DNA of 64,000 nt. Origin: Cricetomys ansorgei. Its lineage: Eukaryota; Chordata; Mammalia; Rodentia; Nesomyidae. Shown piece after piece: positions 56,330 through 64,000 of this stretch. How positions within the stretch are numbered: the first letter of the stretch is position 1; every line of letters begins with the position of its first letter. The position numbers were made by a program, and so were the translations under genes. The stretch spans positions 1,796,501 through 1,860,500 of the forward strand of contig JAMJFZ010000818.1 of NCBI GenBank assembly GCA_026225945.1. The letters run 5' to 3'. Below the pieces are notes generated by a model, which was not told the DNA's origin, searched no databases, and was given only the letters and a program-made list of their open reading frames with translations.

Positions 56330-56720
56330 CCACCCGATGATGGCTGTCCTGGCTGGCGTCATGTCAACTTGACACCAGCTGAGAGGAAGGAAATATCCGT
56401 AAGATCAGGCCGTGAGCTAGCGTGTAGGGCATTTTCTTAATTAGTGATGGATGTGGGAGGGGCCCAGCCCACTGTGGGTGGAGCCAGCCACGATGATTTA
56501 TCAAGAGCCTGTCTCAAACAGAACTACTAAACACAATCCCACAATATGTGGTCTCGGGTTGTTTCTTTCACTCAGCACGTGTGTTCCACGCTGTCACATC
56601 CGTGTGGCTCGTAGAACTGCAGACTTCTTTATTTCCACAGGCAAACACTATTCTACTGCCGGCCCGTGCTCCCGTGTTGTTTATCCACAAATTATTTTTC
56701 CTTTGTTTACAAATGTGTAC
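56330..56720. mobile_element. ORR1-like LTR 5' part, then old L1 piece
   Basis: CATGTCAACTTGACACCAGC, GGCATTTTCTTAATTAGTGA and CAGCCCACTGTGGGTGGAGC are LTR-like to about 56495. GTTGTTTCTTTCACTCAGCA and onward look like old L1 3' sequence. Confidence 0.55.
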
Positions 56721-57019
56721 GGTGGCCTGGAAGTCCGTCTAGTGTACCGGGCTGGCCTTGAAGATGGAAGACCCTGTCGTGCCTCTGGGAGGCATGGTCC
56801 CTCTACCACTCCCCACTTGTCTGACTCTATTTCCATAAACCGCACAGAACTGGCAGACATGGGAGTGTTTGGTGGGGGCAGGGGAGGGAAACCTGGGCTC
56901 ACCGTTACGGGGATGGAGTCTCTTTAGGGGACCCTCAGGCTTCCCAGAATTAGCCTGGGGACCTGGCCATGCCACCCTGTGGGTTCACAGGGACCCTTTC
57001 AATACCTTGACTGTCGCCG

Positions 57020-57310
57020 TGGGCAGGTCGTGGGTGTTTAAAGAAAGATAACAAAGATTCGTGCTTTGGGAAACTTTGCCACGTAGACAATCCGAGTGTC
57101 ACCGTTTGTCACAGAGGACAAGATTGTAAGTGCTGACACACTCCCCTGCAGAAGCATTAGCAGTTGGTAGTCATCAGCAAAAAATAAAATAAGATTTTTT
57201 TCCGGTATTGGATCAGAGTGTCCCTCCTGTATCGTTCACTAATATGGCATTTCACACCGGCAGCCAGCGACGTGAAAAGCCACATTGATTTTTGGCCTGT
57301 GAAGGCAGAG
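57020..57310. promoter_or_regulatory. Candidate conserved noncoding element
   Basis: Repeat-free, with AAGAAAGATAACAAAGATTC (GATA- and TCF/SOX-like), ACTAATATGGCATTTCAC and GTGAAAAGCCACATTGATTT. No coding frame. Confidence 0.35.
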
Positions 57311-57314
57311 GGGT

Positions 57315-57485
57315 TTTTTAAAGTTATATTTATATATTGTGTGTGAGAGTGTACACATGACCAAGCCTATGTGAGGTCAGAGGTCAACTCATGGGGAACC
57401 CTGTCCTTCCCCCGAGATGGGTCCCGGAGATTGAACTCAGGTCAACTTTGGTGACAAGTGCCTTTACCCACTGAGCCATCAGGGC
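57315..57485 (-). mobile_element. B2/B4-like SINE, minus
   Basis: GAGATTGAACTCAGGTCAAC and CCTTTACCCACTGAGCCATC are a reversed SINE head. Confidence 0.75.
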
Positions 57486-57654
57486 GGGGTGGGTTATGTC
57501 AGCGTTGCATTTGATAGACTCATTTGAAGTCTCAGCTACTGTCCCCCCGAGAAAAGTCAAATGTGAACCAAGGGGTGTTGGCATTTGGCCATCTATTTTG
57601 TCCTGTTTGCCACCAGCTCTTTCTCTGTGTGTCTGTCATCTGTCTCTGTCCCTC

Positions 57655-57657
<3 letters not shown>

Positions 57658-57704
<47 letters not shown>

Positions 57705-57707
57705 TGT

Positions 57708-57738
<31 letters not shown>

Positions 57739-57742
57739 GTTC
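57658..57742 (+). repeat. (TG)n microsatellite, about 80 bp
   Basis: TG run with two TATG interruptions; the longest TG tract in the window. Potential Z-DNA former. Confidence 0.98.
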
Positions 57743-57831
57743 AATTCCTCTATGGCTGACAGCCAGCTCCCTGACACCATCTGTACCAAGGTGCTGGATC
57801 CAATGATGGGGTAGATTAAAAATTCCCACTG

Positions 57832-57985
57832 TCGTGGGGCAGTTGTGGCACATACCTTTAATCCCAGCACTCGGGAGGCAGAGGCACTGTGAGTTTGAGG
57901 CCAGCCTGGTCTACAGAGTGAATTCCAGGACAGCCAGAGTTACACAGAAGAAGCCTGTCTAAAAATTAATTAACAAATTAATTAA
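57832..57985 (+). mobile_element. B1 SINE with (TTAA)-rich tail
   Basis: ATACCTTTAATCCCAGCACT, GAGTTTGAGGCCAGCCTGG and CAGGACAGCCAGAGTTACAC, then an AATTAATTAAT tail. Confidence 0.92.
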
Positions 57986-58747
57986 TTAATTTTAAAATAT
58001 TGCCACTATCTGTCAGAGGTTAAGTCCCACCTAGGACTCCCCACCCCACTCCCGTGATGCCTGCTAGCAGCTCACATGGACTAGTGACATTTTCTTCTCT
58101 TGGCTCTTTCCTCTTGGAGTAGCCAAAGTCCCCTCTTGTCTTCTCCCGGGCACCCAGCCTAATGGCTTCCTGCCTGGATCTGCCATGTTCACAGACTTCC
58201 TGTCCTCTGCCCTAGCTCAGCCCGTTCTGTTGCCTTTCGATGGCTTCCCTGTTTCTCATCACAGCGACACGCCACAGCCCGGGGCTTGGATACACATTGC
58301 TGGTCTCTGCAAGCAGACACCAGTCGGCTTCCTTGCTAAAAAGCCCTTGGTCTGCGAGTCACTCCAAAATGATGTACCTGACAAGGAAATGTTTGTCTCC
58401 CTGAAACCTCTGCCCGTCCCACTGGCTCCCCGAGGGAGACCTCGGCACCGGCAATTCTCCCATGCGCATTGTGAGGTTTCCTGTTTCCTCCGGGTGCCTG
58501 CAGGCCAGGCAGGCAGCTAAACACAGCTGGGAGGTGTGTTCCTGTTGGATCAAGTGTGACTTTGCTCGAACGTGGCTGTAACAAGTGTTTCTTGAGCATG
58601 CAGTGCGCGTCAGGCTTTGTGTCAGGGGTGGCAGCGGATGAAATAGTCCATCTTGGACTTGCTTCTGTGGAGCTGGCAGTCTCAAGCCACAAATGTCAAA
58701 GGTAGCGTGGTCAGAGCTCAGATGCCATGCTTCAGAACGCAAAGAAA

Positions 58748-58920
58748 GCTTTTTTTTTTTTTTAAATTTGGTTTTTCAAGACAGGGTTTCTCTGCTGTGA
58801 CTCTGGCTGTCCTGGAACTCACTCTGTAGATCAGGCTGGCCTCGAACTCACAGTGATCCACCTGCCTCTGCCTTCTGAGTGCTAGGATTAGAGGTGTGCA
58901 CCACTGTCATCTGGCAAGAA
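58748..58920 (-). mobile_element. B1 SINE, minus
   Basis: Poly-T, GGCTGTCCTGGAACTCACTC and GTGCTAGGATTAGAGGTGTG give clear reversed B1 order. Confidence 0.92.
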
Positions 58921-58994
58921 AGTATTTAATGAGACCTGATGTGTTCAGAAGGCCCTAAGGGACTTTTTTGCCTTGACAGACCCTTTTCTAATTA

Positions 58995-59095
58995 AGAAAA
59001 AAAATATGTATTATACATATGTATATACACATACATATATATACACACACACATATACATACATATATACACATATATACACATAAACATATATT
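58995..59095. repeat. (TACATA)/(TATACACA) AT-rich repeat
   Basis: Alternating purine-pyrimidine AT/CA-rich repeat. Confidence 0.9.
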
Positions 59096-59299
59096 ACAAG
59101 TTCATTAATAGAAAGCCAGATGAGCAGATTCAGCATTATATAGTCATCTTTTCATTCTTTTAATTTTAAAAGAAATCAAGCTTTCTAAACTCATTGGCCC
59201 TAGATAGTGTGTGTGCTGTGCCCACAGCTTCTGGAAAAGGTCACATGGAAAACACAACCAAGCTGAGAGGTCAAGATAGTTGGCCCTGGAGCTCCCCAG

Positions 59300-59890
59300 G
59301 GAGTGTCCTGCCTCAGCCTTCCGTCTCACCGTAGGAGTGCTGGGGTCACAGGCGTGCACCACTGCGGCTGGCTTTCAGGTGTGTGTGTGTGCGTGCATGT
59401 GTGTGCATGTGTGTGCTTGTGTGTGCTTGTGTGTGTTGTGTGTGCAAGTGTGTGTGTGTGTGTGTGCTGTGTGTGCATATGTGTGTGCTGTGTGTGCTGT
59501 GTGTGCATGTGTGTGTGCTGTGTGTGCATGTGTGTGCTGTGTGTGCATGTGTGTGTGCATGTGTGTGCATGTGTGTGCGCATGTGTGTGCGCATGTGTGT
59601 GCATGTGTGTGCATGTGTGTGCATGTGTGCAAGTGTGTGCTGTGTATGCAAGTGTGTGTGCTGTGTGTGCATGTGTGTGTGCTGTGTGTGCATATGTGTG
59701 TTGTGTGTGCAGGGTCTCATTTAGCCCAGGCTGGCCTCAAGTGCCTAGAGCTTCTGCTTCTCTTGCTTCCTCAGGGCTATTACAGGCCTACACCACCACA
59801 TCCTGTTTATGCAGTACTGGGAATTGAACTCAGGGCTTCATGCTTGCCAGGCAAGGGTTCTACCCACTGAGCCACCTCCCCAGACGCCTG
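59300..59890. repeat. B1 tail (-), TGTGTGCA-rich satellite, B4-like SINE (-)
   Basis: A reversed SINE fragment ends near 59370. A 340-base TG/TGCATGTG tract with a higher-order TGTGTGCATG pattern runs from about 59380 to 59710. A minus B4-like SINE (GAACTCAGGGCTTCATGCTT, CCACTGAGCCACCTCCCC) runs to about 59886. Cys/Val and His/Thr open frames here are repeat translation. Confidence 0.9.
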
Positions 59891-60904
59891 TTGGGTTTTC
59901 ACAAAGCAGGGCACAGCTGTGACCTATTCAGCAGCTTAGAGAGGTGAGTGGCAGAAACCTGGCTGGACCAAGGAGCATCCCAAACCTCTGTCTGCATGCA
60001 TCTGGACGGCCTTGTTGGAGGGTGGGTAGAGGAGGGGGCAGATACTCCTGGGTGTGTGTAATGGCTGACACAGTCTGCGTGGGGATCGGGGGCTGAGGTG
60101 GGGCCTCCAGTGCTCGACGGTATCCTCCTTCAGGCTTGCCCCCTGCCCGTCCGCCCGACCATTTACTCCCTCCCTGGAGGTGTTGGTCCACCGTATGGTA
60201 CAGAGGCCTTTAACAGGCTTGTCTTCCCATGGCACATATCCAGCGTTTCTAGACAGCTGTCACCCAGGTCTGGAGACGCCTCCACATGGGAAGTGGATGA
60301 GGGTGTCCCTGGGGGCATCCCCTCCAACCTGCTGCAATGGGCTTTTTGCTTAGACCATGGCGGCCGGGGCAAGTGCTCAGTGGATTTATCACTTCTCCCA
60401 TTACCTAGGAGGATGAGACCACCAAGGTCAATTCCTTGCTGATTTCCCAGCTTGGGAAGAGACACGGTCTGCAGAACACTCACCCAGGCCAGCAGTGAGC
60501 ACGGAATCCAGATCTGTTAAGGAGCCTGGCCCCACGAGGACCTGAACAGACCTCTGTGGTCATTTGCAGTCACACACTGGGAGGCTGATGTCCAGCCACG
60601 CCCACCCGTCTACAATGACGCTACCACAACCGCCAGCAGCCAAAGTTAGACTCCAGACAACCGGGGTGCACAGGCCTCGGTTCTAACCACTGCGCCCAAG
60701 GCGAAACCAAACTCCCTTTTCACCAACCCAAAGGCCGCAAGTAACCAAACCACCATTTTGATACTGTCAAGCCCCGGGGAGGTCGCCGTGATGTGTATGT
60801 ACCACATCGCAGGGGCCTGTGGAGTCTGGGGACACTTTCCTCTTACTTGTGTTTATTTTGCAATATGGGAAAGAGACACATGTGGTCTGAGTTTCTAACC
60901 AATT

Positions 60905-61030
60905 TAAAAAGGGAAAGTGGTGAAGGCCTGTCATCCTAGCTACTCGGGAAGCTGAGGTAGGAGGATTGCAAGTTCAAAGTCAGCCTGGGTTATTGAGCGG
61001 GATCCTGTTTCGAAACTTAAAAAAAGGGCA
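60905..61030 (+). mobile_element. B1-like SINE
   Basis: AAGCTGAGGTAGGAGGATTG and GTTCAAAGTCAGCCTGGG follow B1 order. Confidence 0.7.
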
Positions 61031-61149
61031 AAAATAGCTGGAGATAAAGCCCCATAGCAGAGGGCTCGTACAGTCTCCTGTACAGGAAAAACAAAGCAAC
61101 AACCAAATACATAAATAACTGTAATAAACATAAAACAGAAGAAAAAGAA

Positions 61150-61500
61150 GGGCTGTGGAGATGACAAGCTGGTCAAGTACTCATCTTGCGTGCACTGGGG
61201 GGGGGGGTGTGGGGGAGGAGGGGGACGGGGTCGAGTTTGATTCCCCAGAACCCACGTGAAAGAAGCCGGACAGTAGCACGCCTGTAATCCCAGCACGGAG
61301 GAGGCAGAGACAGGACTGATCGGTGAGGCTCTCTGGCAAGCTCCAGCCAATGAGAGACCCTGTCTCAAAAATCAAGGCAATTGCCACCTGATCACCTGAT
61401 CCATGAATGTAGCAACTGTCCTGTGGCCTCCACACACATGCACACACGGGGACACACGCACGGGCACACACATGATACACACACATGTATTCTAGTATAG
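61150..61500 (+). mobile_element. B2-like head, G-run, B1-like body, CA tail
   Basis: A composite SINE: GGGCTGTGGAGATGACAAGC head, a G-rich run at 61197-61230, a B1-like body (CACGCCTGTAATCCCAGCAC) and a CA-rich tail. This is B4-type architecture. Confidence 0.65.
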
Positions 61501-61949
61501 GTACACATGTGTATATATTTATAAGTACACATGTGTATATATCTTGAAAGTGGGAGGTATGAATCAAAGATAACGAGAACGAAGGGCTGTCTGGGTCCAG
61601 ATCGCCAATGCCGGCTTTGAACTTGGGCTCCTTGGCTGCAGGGTCTCCCCTGGCTCCAATCTTGGGGAAGCCTGTCCCCCCCCCCCAAGGCACATGGGTT
61701 TCCTGATGGCCCCTGTCCTGGGCTCTGTGCCAGGCTCCTTTGCTATTTCCAAAAGAACCCCGGGGCGTGTGTACCCACACGGTGGTTCCACTTCTGTCCT
61801 GGGCCCCTCCCCCAGTGCCACAGTGGCCACGAAGTGTGTGGAGACCCAGCTGCGGAGCAGGGGTGGGGGCGGCAATTTCCCCCTCGGCTCTGCCCTGCGA
61901 TGGGTGGGGATCCCTGCTGGGACAACATTTACTTTGTACAGCGGCCAGG

Positions 61950-62180
61950 AGAGAGGGAGAGAGGAGGGTTGGGGTGGGGCTCACGAGCGTACCCCATTCC
62001 AAAATATTTCTGACAAAACCTGGCACTTCTGGTTCTAATTAAGACCCTGAACTTCGGAACAAATTCCATCCCACAACCTTCTCCGAGAAGGGGGTTCAGC
62101 AGAGACTTTGCTTCACAACCACAACAAAAATAGCTACTCCCCGGGATGGCGCCCCATGCTAACAAGGCCACTTTTGTTTT
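61950..62180. promoter_or_regulatory. Unique block, candidate regulatory element
   Basis: Repeat-free, with CAAAATATTTCTGACAAAAC, GGTTCTAATTAAGACC and CACAACCACAACAAAAATAG (RUNX-like AACCACA). Confidence 0.3.
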
Positions 62181-62399
62181 ACCTCCCCTGCCATCTGGCC
62201 AGGGATGCCAGGGCCTGGCTCAGGTCCTGACTCCTTCAGCAGGGACTGGATGGGAGCCGGGTGGTGCTGCGGACAGCTTCTCAGCCTCCCGGTAGAGAGG
62301 GCCATGGGAGGCCACCTTCAGATAACTAGAAATCCAGGGCGGATGGAGCCCGTGCCCACCCCGACTCTGCCTCTGTTCCCAGCTCTCAGGGGAGTGTGG

Positions 62400-62730
62400 G
62401 TTCCCCAGACAACAGCAAGAGAACTGTCTCGGGCCTGAGGAATGTTCTAGAGCATTGCATCTTGCTGGCTCCAGAGAGCCAGAAATCTGAGTCCTGGGGG
62501 AGCACAGACAAGTGTAATTATATTATTTCTCCTCCCTCTCCATCCTCCTCTATCCTCCTCCATCCTCCTCCCCCCTTTCTCTTCCTTCTCTGTGGGTCAC
62601 CCTTTTTCAGCTACTGGTCCACGACTTACGGATGCTCAATAACTTGCCTTGGCCTCCGTGAGCTCTCCTGGGGGGTGGACTCATTTGCATGAGCCTCACG
62701 TAGTGATGTGGAGATAAAGAGACCCTGAAG
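62400..62730. promoter_or_regulatory. Unique block with a CT-rich run and an octamer
   Basis: It contains GTGTAATTATATTATTTCTC, a CCT-rich run at about 62528-62590 and an ATTTGCAT octamer near 62681. Possible enhancer; function unknown. Confidence 0.25.
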
Positions 62731-62849
62731 GTCAAGGCTGAGCACCGGGCCGAGGTCCTCCAAGGAGACACACCAGGATGCTGAGCTTTGTGGGAGGAAT
62801 CCTCACAGCTCCCCCAAGTCTCAAGTGGCCTGCCTAGAGTTCCCTGTAA

Positions 62850-63075
62850 GGCAGCGGTTCTCAACCTGTGAGTTGTGACCCCTTTGGAGGTCCAGCGACC
62901 CTTTCACAGGGGTCACCTAAGACCAACTGTATATCAGATATTTACATTAAGATTCATAGCAGCAGCAAAGTTACAGCTTGTAAGTAGCAATGAAAATAAT
63001 TTTATGGTTGCGGGGGTCACCACGACACAAGGAACCGTATTAAAGGGCCGCAGAGTTAGGAAGGCTGAGAACCCT
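62850..63075 (-). mobile_element. URR1-type hAT DNA transposon, minus
   Basis: CAGCGGTTCTCAACCTGTGA, GGGGTCACCTAAGACCAAC and AATAATTTTATGGTTGCGGG are visible; the far end reads GGCTGAGAACCCTTG. Third copy in the window. Confidence 0.85.
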
Positions 63076-63354
63076 TGCTGTAAGGTGTAGAGAGGGACGT
63101 GAACACTGGAGTTCTGGTTACAAAGATGACCCAGTGATGTTTACTTCTTCGAAGGAGGACCAAAAAACCATGACTATGCACATCAAATGTCACACACCTT
63201 GTCCAGGGGCTCCTGACCTCCCGAAGCCATCTGTCTCCTGTGATGAGCACAGGGTGGACAAGGAACAGAATAAAACTTAGTAACGCAGAGCATCGAGCCA
63301 CACACTGCCTACTCGGACATGGAGGGGAATAGTTCTCTAGACCGTCTTTGGGAT

Positions 63355-63572
63355 TTTATCACCACCACTGTCACCACCACCACCGTCACCACCACCACCA
63401 CCACTGTCACCACCACCACCATCACCACCACCATCACCACCACCACCACCACTGTCACCACCACCACCATCACCACCACCATCACCACCACCACCACCAC
63501 CGTCACCACCACCACCACCACCACCACCACTACCACCATCACCACCACCACCACCACCACCATCACCTTTCA
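63355..63572 (+). repeat. (ACC)n trinucleotide repeat, about 215 bp
   Basis: CAC/ACC triplets with regular ATC and GTC interruptions, about 70 triplets. The poly-Thr, poly-His and poly-Val or Gly frames are repeat translation only. Confidence 0.98.
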
Positions 63573-64000
63573 AGAATGGTGCAGAGAGGATCAGGCCTGG
63601 GAGCAGGGATGGCTCCTCCCACGGTGTTCCAGGCTCCTCCTACCCCATGAGCCTGGGGTTTGAGCTCTCCTTGTAGCGAGGAATCATATTGACAGAGCTA
63701 CCCGATTCCCTAAGCATCTTTCTTCAGGCTCCTGGTCTGGTCTGCGGAAGAGGAGCCTCACGCCCAGCTCTGTGCAGCCAGGCGCCACACACATACACTG
63801 GCCTCCCTCCTCCTGAAAGGGAGCATGCTTTCAGTCTCTCTCCATTTTGCAAGAGACCAACGGGGACGGCGCAGGAGGAGGAGAAATTGATCTGAATTCT
63901 TTTCCTGTCGTTGACGGAGCACCGGCGAGGCGTGCACGTAACTCAGCAGAGGAAAACTTGAAGTCCCGGTTACAGGCTGCATGTCAATAGAGCACTGAGC

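Larger units (their letters stand above)
31000..64000. other. Intergenic half of the window, no protein-coding gene found
   Basis: All longer open frames here either fall on simple repeats or LTR/L1/SINE relics, or are unlike any protein I know, with no splice-consistent neighbours. In human the DNA beyond C12orf49 is a long gene-poor interval towards MED13L, so an empty stretch is expected by synteny. Noncoding RNA genes cannot be excluded. Confidence 0.7.

Noticed and set aside
59280..59870. 196-codon Cys/Val-rich ORF and His/Thr-rich minus-strand ORFs
   Set aside because: Translation of a TG/TGCATG repeat and flanking SINEs.
61181..62026. 281-codon minus-strand ORF, the longest in the window
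   Set aside because: It crosses a composite SINE and a CA-rich tail; the protein has no recognisable domain and no splice-consistent neighbours.
63309..63663. Poly-Thr, poly-His, poly-Val and poly-Gly ORFs
   Set aside because: All are frames of the (ACC)n repeat.

Overview
The window is nuclear DNA of a muroid rodent. B1, B2 and B4 SINEs are everywhere, there are MT-type ERVL-MaLR LTRs, and three copies of a rodent hAT element (URR1 type) are present beside older mammalian relics (MIR, Tigger, MER5A, L1M). The species cannot be fixed by eye; the SINE variants look cricetid-like, but that is a weak impression. Gene content matches human 12q24.22, where C12orf49/SPRING1 and RNFT2 lie head to head.

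Layout. Bases 1 to about 13.76 kb hold the 5' half of Rnft2 on the minus strand: a noncoding first exon in a CpG island, then five coding exons for about 243 residues. The RING domain lies beyond the left edge. From about 13.95 kb to at least 28.74 kb is Spring1 on the plus strand, complete in five coding exons for 205 residues with every splice junction in phase. The two genes diverge from one compact CpG-island promoter with three CCAAT boxes, GC boxes, an ETS site and two CACGTG E-boxes. From about 31 kb to the right edge I find no protein-coding gene. That half is repeat-rich intergenic DNA with several unique AT-rich, homeodomain-motif-rich stretches that could be conserved enhancers.

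How the genes work. SPRING is a membrane glycoprotein needed for activity of site-1 protease (MBTPS1) and so for SREBP processing and lipid synthesis. RNFT2 is a multipass membrane RING-type ubiquitin ligase. They share a promoter but no known pathway.

No new multi-gene system is evident. The points most worth a second look are upstream ORFs that abut or overlap the start codons of both genes, a 24-nt coding first segment in Rnft2, three minisatellites (one open in all three plus-strand frames), a CpG-rich unexplained block in Spring1 intron 1, an 11-bp-phased row of octamer-like motifs, and the candidate conserved noncoding elements.
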